A stretch of 64,000 nucleotides of DNA, taken from assembly GCF_019880585.1 (NCBI RefSeq), contig NZ_JAINVV010000001.1:62001-126000 (forward strand). The letters are read 5' to 3'. Within the stretch, counting starts at the first letter, position 1. The number at the start of each line of letters is the position of its first letter. Both the position numbers and the translations under genes were made by a program. This document shows, one piece after another, positions 28,000-36,778 of the stretch. Source of the stretch: Sphingomonas colocasiae (GTDB taxonomy: Bacteria; Pseudomonadota; Alphaproteobacteria; Sphingomonadales; Sphingomonadaceae). Below the pieces are notes generated by a model, which saw only the letters and a program-made list of their open reading frames with translations, searched no databases and was not told the DNA's origin.

Positions 28000-29129
28000 T
28001 GCCCGGCGTCCGCCGGGGGACGCCGGCGGAACAGCGCGATGCCGGTGGACGGCGCGTAAATCTCCGTGAAGAAGATGCCGACCAGCAGCAGCAGCAGCAG
28101 CGCGACGGCGGGCACGTTGTAATGTCGGCCGGCATCGAGATGCGGCGCTTCGACAACCTGCACGTCCGACGCGGTTTCCGCCGCGAGCGTCTCGACCGCG
28201 ACTTCCTCCGACGAGCGCGCATAGACTTCGTAGAGCGCCTGGGCGAAACGATAGTCACGATAGCGATCGAGATATTCGCCCGAAATCTCGGACAATCCGG
28301 CGACGTTGGGGCCGGCGGCGCCCGGGCCGGGCTGCACCGTGCGCGAAATCTGTGCGCGCAGCGAAGCGACTTCGGACTGGACGGCCTGAAGCTGTGGATT
28401 TTCCGCGCCCTGGAAACGCTGCAGCGTCTGGAGTTCGACGAGCTTGGCCTGGAGCCGCGCCTCCAGCCCGGTGCGCAGCGCCAGCGCGGACCCGAGCTGC
28501 GCTTCGGGTTCGGCCAGATTGTTGCGCCGGCGGAAGGCGTTGAGCGCCGCTTCGGCCTTCACCACGCGGTCGCCCGCTTCCTCGAACCGTTCGAGCACGA
28601 TCTGGCGCTTGCGCGCGATCCGGTCGCGGCCCAGCGCGATGATCCGATCGCTGATCGCACCGACATAGGCCTTGGTCAGCGCCTGCGAGCGTTCGGGATC
28701 GTGCGTGCGCGTCTCGATCTCGATCATGCCGCCCGTCAGCGAATGGATGTCGACCTTGCGCGCCAGGGCGATGCGGGCATCGGCCGCCGTCGCATAGTCG
28801 GCGGAGGGGCCGACCAGCTTGAGCCGGCGGATGACGTCGTCGGTCACCTCGGCGCTGCGGCCGACCGCCAGATAGAAATCGATGGGCTGCTTCGCGCCGC
28901 CGAACAGCGAGGCGAAGCTCTGCAATTGCCCGCCGACCGCATTGAGCATCGATCCCAGCCCGACGCTGTTATTGTCCTGCGGCGTCACCTTGGCGCGCGC
29001 GACATAGGGCTGCGGGAATATGCACAGCAAGGCGAGCAGTAGTGCGAGCACGGCATAGCCGATGCGGCGGCGGCGATCGTCGGCGACCAGATCGGTCGCC
29101 GAGCGCCAGAACTCAAGGGGGCGGCTCAT
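27996..29129 (-). CDS. Capsule export inner-membrane protein (KpsE/BexC, Wzz superfamily)
   Basis: 377 residues with an N-terminal membrane helix (about 24-42), a long periplasmic coiled-coil domain (about 100-310) and a second helix near 345-365. There is no tyrosine-kinase domain. These features fit the polysaccharide co-polymerase KpsE/BexC/CtrB group, which bridges the inner-membrane exporter and the outer-membrane channel. It is immediately downstream of the Wza-like gene with a 4-bp overlap. The matching ABC transporter genes (kpsM, kpsT) are not in this window. Confidence 0.85.
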   Translation of the reverse strand: MSRPLEFWRSATDLVADDRRRRIGYAVLALLLALLCIFPQPYVARAKVTPQDNNSVGLGSMLNAVGGQLQSFASLFGGAKQPIDFYLAVGRSAEVTDDVIRRLKLVGPSADYATAADARIALARKVDIHSLTGGMIEIETRTHDPERSQALTKAYVGAISDRIIALGRDRIARKRQIVLERFEEAGDRVVKAEAALNAFRRRNNLAEPEAQLGSALALRTGLEARLQAKLVELQTLQRFQGAENPQLQAVQSEVASLRAQISRTVQPGPGAAGPNVAGLSEISGEYLDRYRDYRFAQALYEVYARSSEEVAVETLAAETASDVQVVEAPHLDAGRHYNVPAVALLLLLLVGIFFTEIYAPSTGIALFRRRPPADAGQ

Positions 29130-31045
29130 TCCGCGAGCGTCTTGATGGTGGCGGCGCCGGCGAGCCCGCCGAACAGGCTGCCGGTGATATCGCGCACGCG
29201 CGCCCAGAATTCGCCGCGATCCGCATCGATCGGCACGAAGACGAGATCGCCGGGCAGCGCGCGCTCGCTCATCGCGCGGCGGCCATGCGGCGCGAGCACA
29301 GTGCCGTTGGCGCGCACGATGAAGATCTCGCTCTTGTCGCCCAGTTTCTGCACGCCGCCGGCCGCACGGACGAAGTCGCCGATGGTCGCTCCCTGGCGAT
29401 AGGCGAAGGAGGCGGGGCTCGGCACCGCGCCGAACACGCCCACTGTCACCGGCCGGGCCGGCACATAGATGGAATCGTTGTTCTCCAGCACGAGATCCTC
29501 GGGCAGGGTGGCTGCGGTCACCGGCAGATCGAAGACCAGCCGACCGTCGGGCTCGCGTTCGCGGAGCTGATCGACGACCGAGCGGACAAGCGCCAGATTG
29601 GCGGGATTGCTGAGCTGGGCGCGGTTGACCGAGGTGACGGGCTGCGCGGTCAGCAGCAGTTCCAGATCGCGGATCGCGCGATCGAAGCTGACGCGCTGCT
29701 GCTGCTTGACGCTTTCGCGGGTGATCACGCTGGCATAGGGGAAGGCGTCGTGCGTCAGGCCGCCAGCCTGATTGACGACATCGGCCAGCCGGGTGCCGGG
29801 CGTGAAATAATAGCGGCCGGGCTTCGCTACTTCGCCACCGATCGTGACGAGCACCGATTGCTGCTGGAGCGGGCGGGCGATGCCGACATTGGAAAGCACG
29901 CGGACGATGTCGCCCCGGCTGGCGTGGCGCTTGCCCGCTTCCTCGGCGGAAAGCTGCTGCCAGCCCGCGTCGCGCTGACCGAGTGAATCCAGCACCATCA
30001 GGCGGCTGCCGTCGGCGACGGTGTTGATGCCGCCGGCATAGAGCACCGCGTCGTTCAGCGTCTCGCCGGCGCCGACCTCGAAGATCGCCTCCCGATTGAC
30101 GCTGCCGATCACCGCGACCTGCGCGCCGGCGGGCGCCACATAGATGACGTCGCCATTCTGAAGCGCGGCGTCTCCGCTCTTGTCGCCCTTCAGCAGCAGA
30201 TCGTAGAGATCGAAGTCCGAGACCAGCTTGCCGTTCCGGCGCAACTGGATCGAGCGGAAGCTGCCGCCCGCCGACGGGCCGCCCGCGGCGAGCACCGCGT
30301 TGACCAGGGTGGACAGGCTGCTGACCGTATAGGAGCCGGGAGTGGCGGCGAAGCCGGTGACATAGACGGTGATGCCGCGCAGCCGCCCGACCGTCACCTC
30401 CAGATCGAAGCCGCGATATTGGCGTGAGACCTGGCGGGCGATGACGCCCTGCACATCGCCATAGCGCACGCCGCCGACGGTGATCGCGCCGACGCGGGGC
30501 ACGAAGATCCGGCCTTCGCTGTCGATGATCAGGCGCAGGTTCGACGCCTGCACCGATCCGGTGAGCCCGAGCACCAGTTCGTCACCGGGATTGAGACGGT
30601 AATCGGCGGGCAGGCTGGTCGTCGGCGGCGCGGTGAAATCGCGCGCATCGGGCACGAGCAGTTCGGCGCCGAAACGGCGGAGCGGCTTGCCGACGATATC
30701 GGAAACGAAAACCTCATACTCGCTGGGCGGCGCGGGCGGGCGGGGCGGCTTCTGCTTCGCATCGGCCGGGCCGGCGACCGACGGATCGGCGGCGTCGCGC
30801 GACGGCGGAGGCGCCTGGCCCTCGATGATCGCAGGCTGGAAGCTCGGGCTTTGATCGGCCGGGGGCAAGGCCACCTGGCCGGCCGCCGCGCTGCGTCCGC
30901 TGGATGCAGCGCCGCCGCCCGCCTGTTGCGCGCCGCTTGCGACGGGAGAGGCGAATTGCGCGGTGGTGTCGGCCGGCAGCAGCAGCGCCGCGCAGGCGCC
31001 GCCGATCAGCAGGCGATGCCGCATGGAAGATGTGATCGGGATCAT
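29126..31045 (-). CDS. Polysaccharide export outer-membrane protein (Wza/KpsD-like)
   Basis: 639 residues with an N-terminal signal, a proline/alanine-rich stretch (about 40-110), a Poly_export domain (LPADYRLNPGDELVLGLTGSV) and several SLBB domains (VYVTGFAATPGSYTVS; ITIGGEVAKPGRYYFTPG; VTVGVFGAVPSPASFAY). It forms the outer-membrane channel for capsule or exopolysaccharide. The start at 31045 overlaps the phosphatase stop by 4 bp; an ATG at 31024 is possible. It lacks a clear lipobox, as KpsD does. Confidence 0.88.
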   Translation of the reverse strand: MIPITSSMRHRLLIGGACAALLLPADTTAQFASPVASGAQQAGGGAASSGRSAAAGQVALPPADQSPSFQPAIIEGQAPPPSRDAADPSVAGPADAKQKPPRPPAPPSEYEVFVSDIVGKPLRRFGAELLVPDARDFTAPPTTSLPADYRLNPGDELVLGLTGSVQASNLRLIIDSEGRIFVPRVGAITVGGVRYGDVQGVIARQVSRQYRGFDLEVTVGRLRGITVYVTGFAATPGSYTVSSLSTLVNAVLAAGGPSAGGSFRSIQLRRNGKLVSDFDLYDLLLKGDKSGDAALQNGDVIYVAPAGAQVAVIGSVNREAIFEVGAGETLNDAVLYAGGINTVADGSRLMVLDSLGQRDAGWQQLSAEEAGKRHASRGDIVRVLSNVGIARPLQQQSVLVTIGGEVAKPGRYYFTPGTRLADVVNQAGGLTHDAFPYASVITRESVKQQQRVSFDRAIRDLELLLTAQPVTSVNRAQLSNPANLALVRSVVDQLREREPDGRLVFDLPVTAATLPEDLVLENNDSIYVPARPVTVGVFGAVPSPASFAYRQGATIGDFVRAAGGVQKLGDKSEIFIVRANGTVLAPHGRRAMSERALPGDLVFVPIDADRGEFWARVRDITGSLFGGLAGAATIKTLAE

Positions 31046-31893
31046 GCCGCGCGCTGTTCCAGTTGATTGAGGCCGAGTTCGGCGCCCAGCAGCACATCGG
31101 CCGCGCGCGCCCACAGGCCGGGATTGGAAGCCGCGAGCAGCCCCGCCTTGCCGTCGCCGACGCGGTAGGTGCTGCCGTCCCAGCGGGTGGCATGGCCGCC
31201 CGCTTCGGTGAGGAAGAGCACGCCCGCCGCATGATCCCAGGGCAGGGTCCGCTGGAAGAGCGCGACATCGTTCTGGCCGAGGCAGAGCCTGGGATAATGT
31301 TCGGCGGCGCAGCGCGGGATCGGCACCAGATCGAGCCGGCGTGCGGCGCGGGCGTGGATATGCGCACGCAGATCAGGGCTCATGAACTGGGTCGCCAGCG
31401 CCGCGATCGGCCGGTTGTGCCCGGTCGGACGCGCACGGACAAGCACGTCGTTGCAGCGGGCGCCGGCGCCGCGCTGCGCGACGCACATCCTGCCGTTCAC
31501 CGGATCGTAGAGCCAGCCGGCGACGGGCACGCCATCCTCGATCAACGCGACCATCAAGCCGAAGGGTTCGCGCCCCGCCGCGAAATTGGCGGTGCCGTCC
31601 AGCGGATCGATCAGCCAGACCCGGCCTTCGCCGATGCCGCGCAGCAGGCCGGGATTTTCCGCCACGGCCTCCTCGCCCACGATCCGCGCGTCGAGCCCGA
31701 GCGCGTCGAACCCGTCATAGAGGCGCAATTCGGCCTCCCGATCGGCGAGGGTTACGATCTCGCCGGGCGATTTCTCGACGATGTCTTCGGAGGCGAGCAT
31801 GCGGAAACGCGGCATGATCACGGTTGCGGCGACGTCGCGCAGCAGCGCCGGCACGCGATCGTGCAGGATGGAGAAGGGCAAGGGCGGGCTCAC
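31042..31893 (-). CDS. Inositol-monophosphatase-family phosphatase
   Basis: 283 residues with the Mg-dependent phosphatase motifs GEEAVAENP (Glu74/75), WLIDPLDGTANF (Asp96, Asp99) and PWDHAAGVLFLTEAGG. Family members act on inositol phosphates, fructose-1,6-bisphosphate, PAP or other sugar phosphates. Its place in the polysaccharide operon, coupled by 4 bp to the Wza-like gene, suggests a sugar-phosphate or PAP substrate linked to glycan synthesis. That specific role is inference. Confidence 0.85.
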   Translation of the reverse strand: MSPPLPFSILHDRVPALLRDVAATVIMPRFRMLASEDIVEKSPGEIVTLADREAELRLYDGFDALGLDARIVGEEAVAENPGLLRGIGEGRVWLIDPLDGTANFAAGREPFGLMVALIEDGVPVAGWLYDPVNGRMCVAQRGAGARCNDVLVRARPTGHNRPIAALATQFMSPDLRAHIHARAARRLDLVPIPRCAAEHYPRLCLGQNDVALFQRTLPWDHAAGVLFLTEAGGHATRWDGSTYRVGDGKAGLLAASNPGLWARAADVLLGAELGLNQLEQRAA

Positions 31894-31946
31894 GGCAGGA
31901 TTTCGAAAGGCTGGCCGGAGGCGGCATGCCCCCGGCCATGGTTCGG

Positions 31947-32753
31947 TCAGGCCGCGACGCTGGAGAGCGTCGCGCGGGTGGCCGAACGCTCGCGCATCAT
32001 GCGGATGCGCGCGCCGTCTTCCTCGGCGATCTCGCGATAATAGTCGCGCTTGTTCTCCAGCCAGTCGAGTTCGAAGGCGATCGCGGTGGCGACGGCGGCG
32101 TCATAGCCGCTCGTCTCGACGACGGCGCCGTCGAAGACGATCTTGCGCGTTTCGAAGCGATCGAGACGGACCTGCCGGATCTCGCGGAGCGCCGGCAGCG
32201 CTTCGGGCGCGACCGAGCCGCCCACGACCAGTTCCAGATCGGCATCGGCGCAGGCGCGCGCGACCTTCAGCACGGCATCGGTGATCTCGCGTTCATTGAT
32301 CGCCTTGCGCGGCAATCCGCGCGACAGCGTGAAATCGACGCGGCCGAAGACGACGCCGTCGACGCCGGCGCGGGCGACGGGCAGGATCTCCTCGAGATTG
32401 CGCAGCGTCGCTTCGGTTTCCAGGTTGAACAGGAACTGGGTGGCATGGCCGGTGTCGCCATGCGTCTTCGTCTTCGCCTCGACGAACTTGGTGAGCGCAT
32501 AGGCGGTCTCGACCATCGGGGCGATGATGTAATCGACGCCATAGAGCTTCGACGCCTGAAGATCGGAAATCGCCTCGCAACCGCCGATCTTGAGCGCCAC
32601 CTTCAGATCGGCGCGATGCGCCAGTTCGAGCAGTCGCAGGAATTCGTCGGGGCGGGTGCCCTCCGCTTCGAACTCGGCCTTGACCGCGACGATGCCATGG
32701 CGATCGCGGCCTTTCTTGAGCATGTCGAGCATGCGGCGTTCGGTGGGTGTCAA
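31947..32753 (-). CDS. HpcH/HpaI aldolase / citrate lyase family protein
   Basis: 268 residues, a TIM-barrel of the HpcH/HpaI (citrate lyase beta) superfamily. VAVKAEFEAEGTR is at about 22-34, LKIGGCEAISDL near 54 and IAPMVETAYAL near 77 are the conserved barrel strands, and FNLETEATLRNLEEIL near 108 holds the metal-binding Glu region. The family cleaves or forms C-C bonds of 2-keto acids, typically with pyruvate. It is the first gene of the minus-strand polysaccharide operon (53 bp to the phosphatase), so it may supply or consume a keto-acid for an unusual sugar. No closer function is recognisable. Confidence 0.8.
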   Translation of the reverse strand: MTPTERRMLDMLKKGRDRHGIVAVKAEFEAEGTRPDEFLRLLELAHRADLKVALKIGGCEAISDLQASKLYGVDYIIAPMVETAYALTKFVEAKTKTHGDTGHATQFLFNLETEATLRNLEEILPVARAGVDGVVFGRVDFTLSRGLPRKAINEREITDAVLKVARACADADLELVVGGSVAPEALPALREIRQVRLDRFETRKIVFDGAVVETSGYDAAVATAIAFELDWLENKRDYYREIAEEDGARIRMMRERSATRATLSSVAA

Positions 32754-32865
32754 GGCGGTCTCCCTTGCGATACTCGGTTACTGATCGACACTAAGACGGC
32801 GCGCCGACAATGATCCCGCAATCGTCCGTTCATTTTTCGTCGATGCACTCGCGGGACGCCGATTT

Positions 32866-32905
32866 TGCGGAAAACCGGCTCCCGCTTTTCCGCACGATGC
32901 TGTAA
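32866..32905. repeat. Dispersed palindromic intergenic repeat, copy 2
   Basis: Same element as at 12611-12650, with GCGGAAAA/TTTTCCGC arms. The differences are confined to the centre and the right end. It lies between the divergent aldolase and LytM peptidase genes, 12 bp before the latter's start. Confidence 0.7.
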
Positions 32906-32917
32906 AGGCCTGCCCCC

Positions 32918-33685
32918 ATGCTGAAGCGTAAAGCCCCGATGCATGTGTTTCGCGTGCCCATGACGATCGCGATAGGCCTGAGCGTCGCGACGCCGGCCTT
33001 TGCCGATGAACCGCAGAAATCTCCCGATTTCGCACATGCCGGATCGCCGGCCACAGGGCTTCCCGCCGGGGACAGCCAGGCCTTTCGCCAGCGCATGATG
33101 GACTGGTCCGCAGCACCTGCGACCAAACCCGTATCTGCGCCCGCAATCGCGCCGAAGGTGGAGGCGCCGCGCTCGCGTTCGTCCGATTTGCCGCGCCTGT
33201 CGTCGCGTTTCGGCCTCCGCAACGATCCGCTGCGTGGGGGATATGCACGGCATGCGGGCGTCGATATTCCCGCGCCATTGGGGACGCCCGTGCTCGCCTC
33301 GGCCGATGGCGAGGTGCGCTATGCCGGCAGCGCCGGCGGTTATGGCAACATGATCGAGATCGCCCATCCGAACGGCATCCGCACGCGCTACGCGCATCTT
33401 TCCCGGATATTGGTGGGCGAGCGCGCGATGGTGCGACAGGGGCAGGTGATCGCGCTGATGGGATCGACGGGGCGATCGACCGGCAGCCATCTGCATTTCG
33501 AGATGCGCGCCAATGGCGCGGCGATCGATCCGCTACCGCATCTGGGTGACGAACATGTGTGGGACGATTTGTCGAAACGTCCGGCGCTGCGGATCACGCC
33601 GATGGAGCCCTTCGTATCGGCATTCGCGCGTGCGCGGGAGGCCAATGGGCGGGCAGAAGGGGATGATCAGGGCGCTCGTCCCTAA
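32918..33685 (+). CDS. M23 (LytM-type) peptidase, periplasmic
   Basis: 255 residues with a signal peptide (about 1-29, ending PAFA). The C-terminal LytM domain carries the zinc ligands HAGVDIP (His112, Asp116) and SHLHFEM (His191, His193). It would cleave peptide cross-links in peptidoglycan, or act as a regulator if the metal site were lost; here all ligands are present. It is a single gene with the dispersed palindrome just upstream. Confidence 0.9.
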   Translation: MLKRKAPMHVFRVPMTIAIGLSVATPAFADEPQKSPDFAHAGSPATGLPAGDSQAFRQRMMDWSAAPATKPVSAPAIAPKVEAPRSRSSDLPRLSSRFGLRNDPLRGGYARHAGVDIPAPLGTPVLASADGEVRYAGSAGGYGNMIEIAHPNGIRTRYAHLSRILVGERAMVRQGQVIALMGSTGRSTGSHLHFEMRANGAAIDPLPHLGDEHVWDDLSKRPALRITPMEPFVSAFARAREANGRAEGDDQGARP

Positions 33686-33731
33686 AACGGCGGAGTTGAA
33701 CGAGGCTGTTTAGCTGATCGGTCGCCTATAC

Positions 33732-34091
33732 TCACTGATAGCGTAGCGTCTTCTCGAACCCCTCATTCGCCTTCGTCATCTTTGCGAGCGTCCTGAGCTG
33801 GCCGCGAACATGCCGTTCGAACCGTGCATCGTCATGGATGCCCGTCGCCCGATAGTCGTCCTGGGCGATCAGTTCCTTGAGACGGGCGGCGAAGGCGGCT
33901 TGCGCGTTTGTGCAATCCGCGCCTTTCAGCGCGCGGCAGACCCTTTCCTCGGCCGCCGCCTTGTCATAATCGTCCCGCGCATCGTAGCCGCGCCTGTCCG
34001 CCGCCGCCTGATCGAGTTTCGACGCCTCGAACCGGCGCTCCAGCCATGTCCGGACCTGCTCACCATCCCATGCCTTTGACGGATTGCTCAT
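33732..34091 (-). CDS. Hypothetical protein, 119 aa
   Basis: I do not recognise the family. The protein is highly charged and probably all-helical, with RTWLERRFEASKLDQAAADRRGYDARDDYDKAAAEE (cited in part, residues about 14-45) and two cysteines in ERVCRALKGADC. No signal peptide or membrane segment is seen. The start at 34091 follows a GGGAGAG ribosome-binding site 6 bp away; the frame remains open further upstream but without coding character. It is divergent from the SDR gene. The 220-bp region between them holds no other visible feature. Confidence 0.6.
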   Translation of the reverse strand: MSNPSKAWDGEQVRTWLERRFEASKLDQAAADRRGYDARDDYDKAAAEERVCRALKGADCTNAQAAFAARLKELIAQDDYRATGIHDDARFERHVRGQLRTLAKMTKANEGFEKTLRYQ

Positions 34092-34311
34092 CACACTCTC
34101 CCAAATCCGGCTCGCCATTGCCTCAATAGAGGGGTGGAGGAAAGCCAGGTCCGCCGGAAAGGGCAGGCGCCAGGCAGTGTCGCGCCGATTCCCGCCGAGC
34201 TTGGCGGTTCCCGATCGCAGCCGTTCATAGTATCGCGCCGCTTGCAGCGGATATGAAGCACAACAGCCAAGCGGAGAAGATGATGGCTGCGAACGACGTC
34301 GAGATCCATAT

Positions 34312-35022
34312 ATGAGCAGGGAGGCGGGCAGCTCCGCGGTCGTCATCGGGGCTTCCGGCGGAATTGGCGGGGCGATCGAAGCGGCACTGATCGAGGAAGG
34401 CACGTTCGAGGCGGTTCACGGCTTCGCCCGTTCGCGAAGCGGGGTGCAACATCTCGATCTGCTCGACGAGGCCAGCATCGCCGCCGCGGCCGCGCATGCC
34501 GGTGCCGGCCCCGAACTCCGGCTGGTGATCGTCGCGACCGGCCTGCTGCATTCGGAAGCTGGCGGCCCGGAAAAGGCGTTGGGCGATCTGGATCCGAGCT
34601 GGCTTGCCCAGGTCTATGCCGTCAATGCGATCGGCCCCGCGCTTGTGGCGAAACATTTCCTGCCGATCATGCCCAGGACCGGGCGCGTGGTGTTCGCGGC
34701 ATTGTCGGCCCGCGTCGGATCGATCGGCGACAATCGGCTGGGCGGGTGGCACGGCTATCGCGCTTCGAAGGCTGCGCTCAACATGCTGGTGCGCAACCTC
34801 GCGATCGAGGAGCGCCGCCGCAACGATCGCGCAATCGTCGTCGGGCTGCATCCTGGAACGGTCGACACGGCATTGTCCCGCCCATTCCAAGGCAATGTGC
34901 AGGCCGGCCGGCTATTCACCCCGGAGCGTGCCGCGCTGCAGTTGCTGGACGTGATCGAGGAACTGAAGGTGCCGGATAGTGGCAAGCTGTTCGACTTCGA
35001 AGGCAAGGAAGTGCCGTTCTAG
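34312..35022 (+). CDS. Short-chain dehydrogenase/reductase (CsgA/C-factor-like)
   Basis: 236 residues, a classical SDR with the cofactor motif VIGASGGIGGAI (11-22) and active site YRASKAAL (Tyr149, Lys153). The overall shape and the ending FEGKEVPF match the C-factor/CsgA-like group. It is probably a cytosolic NAD(P)H oxidoreductase with unknown substrate. The ATG at 34312 fits the family N-terminus. The 207 bp downstream (35023-35229) contain no gene or clear regulatory signal. Confidence 0.83.
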   Translation: MSREAGSSAVVIGASGGIGGAIEAALIEEGTFEAVHGFARSRSGVQHLDLLDEASIAAAAAHAGAGPELRLVIVATGLLHSEAGGPEKALGDLDPSWLAQVYAVNAIGPALVAKHFLPIMPRTGRVVFAALSARVGSIGDNRLGGWHGYRASKAALNMLVRNLAIEERRRNDRAIVVGLHPGTVDTALSRPFQGNVQAGRLFTPERAALQLLDVIEELKVPDSGKLFDFEGKEVPF

Positions 35023-35229
35023 ACGCTATTATGGTGCCGGGCGCAAAGGCCGATAAGTTCTCAATAAGGCCTGTCGACGCTCTCGGCCCGGTCGCTCGTC
35101 CCTTTTCCACGATCGACACCAGCGTGGAGGCTTCCCGAAAAACTTTTGAAATCGCTCCCAAGGATATCCGGAGTCGGCGCGTCCCAGTGACATGCGGATC
35201 ATGACGCCGCTGTCACCAGGGAGATTCTC

Positions 35230-36774
35230 ATGCCCCGTTTTCACCATCGGCATCTTGTCGGATTGACCGGCTTCGCGCTGCTTTGCCCAACTCTGCTGCT
35301 GGCGCAGGACAAGACCCCATCGGCGGCCGAGGTCGAGGACCCCAGTGCGCAAGGCGACGTTGCGGTCACCATCTACAACAACGATCTCGCCCTGATTCAG
35401 GATGTGCGCACCCTGAACATAGCGGCGGGCCGGAACCGGATCGAATTTCCGGACGTGTCCAGCCGCATCCGTCCGGAAACGCTGAGCTTCGCCGCTGCTG
35501 GCGCCGCGATCAGCGAGCAGAATTTCGACTTCGATCTGCTCAGTCCCGGAAGCCTGATGCAAAAGGCAATCGGACAGACGATCACCCTCGTCCGCACCAA
35601 TCCCTCCAGCGGCGTGGAAACCCGCGAACGGGCGACCGTGCTCTCGACAGCCGGCGGGGTCGTCGTTCGGGTCGGCGATCATATCGAGGTGCTGCGCGAC
35701 GACGGCTTGCCGGTCCGTGCCATCTTCGATCGCGTGCCCCCGAATCTGCGCGCGCGGCCGACCCTGTCGGTAACCGTGCAGAGCGACCGGGCCGGACCGC
35801 GGCCGGCCTCGATCCGCTATCTTACCCCGGGACTGGGATGGACCGCCGATTACGTTGCGCTTTACGACGAGGCGAAGGGCGTGATCGACATGCAGGGCTG
35901 GGTCACGCTCACCAACCAGACCGGCACCAGTTTCGCGAACGCCCGCACCGTATTGGTGGCTGGGAGCCCCATGGTCACCGGCAACGCCATCCATGGCAAT
36001 TCATACAATCAGTATAACCGCCAGCCCGGACAATCCGGGATGGTGAAGGCCGGAACCGAAAAGACCAGTCGCGATCAATTGGGGGATTATTATCTCTATC
36101 CGATCGCCGGGCGCACCACGATCGCCAATGCCCAGACCAAACAGGTGGGTTTCCTGGATGTCGCGGGGGTGTCGGCGCGCAAGGTCTATGGCCGCACGAT
36201 CGGCTGGATGCAGAACGACAACGCACCGGTCAATATATCGAGCCAGATCGCCTTTTCGACCTCGCGTGCGGGTGGACTGGGCGACGCGCTCCCCGCCGGC
36301 ACCGTCCGTTTCTATCAGCGCGATAGCAAGGGCACGCCACAATTCATCGGCGAGAGCCCGATCGGGCATACGCCAACCGGAAGCGACATGCTGCTGACGA
36401 CCGGCGCCGCCTTCGATGTCTTTGCCCAGGCCAATGTGGTGAAGCGCGAGGCGATCACCGGCGCGGAGTGGGAGGCCACGGCACGCTACCGCGTGGTTCG
36501 TGACGGCGTGATGGTCACCCAGATCGACGTGGATCGGCCCAGAACCTTCTATCGCACGACGATGCGCTACAAATTGACCAACGCCAAATCGCAGCCGGTG
36601 ACGGTCAGCCTGGTCCAGGGGGGACTGGACCGGGGCTGGTGGAGCCTGGACTATCGCGTCGTTAGCGAGACGGTCACCGGCGAGCAGGTCGATTCCGACA
36701 GGCGCAAATGGGACGTCCCGGTGCCGGCCAATGGCGCCACCGAACTGACCGTCGTCCTCGAGAGCCGGTACTGA
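35230..36774 (+). CDS. Secreted DUF4139-domain protein
   Basis: 514 residues with a signal peptide (about 1-25, ending LLLAQ). DUF4140-like N-terminal strands (VAVTIYNNDLALIQDVRTL) are followed by a long DUF4139 region (SIRYLTPGLGWTADYVALYD; the C-terminal WDVPVPANGATELTVVLE). The family is widespread in sphingomonads and has no established biochemical role. It is followed 4 bp later by a related gene carrying a nonsense codon. The ribosome-binding site CAGGGAGA precedes the ATG. Confidence 0.85.
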   Translation: MPRFHHRHLVGLTGFALLCPTLLLAQDKTPSAAEVEDPSAQGDVAVTIYNNDLALIQDVRTLNIAAGRNRIEFPDVSSRIRPETLSFAAAGAAISEQNFDFDLLSPGSLMQKAIGQTITLVRTNPSSGVETRERATVLSTAGGVVVRVGDHIEVLRDDGLPVRAIFDRVPPNLRARPTLSVTVQSDRAGPRPASIRYLTPGLGWTADYVALYDEAKGVIDMQGWVTLTNQTGTSFANARTVLVAGSPMVTGNAIHGNSYNQYNRQPGQSGMVKAGTEKTSRDQLGDYYLYPIAGRTTIANAQTKQVGFLDVAGVSARKVYGRTIGWMQNDNAPVNISSQIAFSTSRAGGLGDALPAGTVRFYQRDSKGTPQFIGESPIGHTPTGSDMLLTTGAAFDVFAQANVVKREAITGAEWEATARYRVVRDGVMVTQIDVDRPRTFYRTTMRYKLTNAKSQPVTVSLVQGGLDRGWWSLDYRVVSETVTGEQVDSDRRKWDVPVPANGATELTVVLESRY

Positions 36775-36778
36775 TCCG

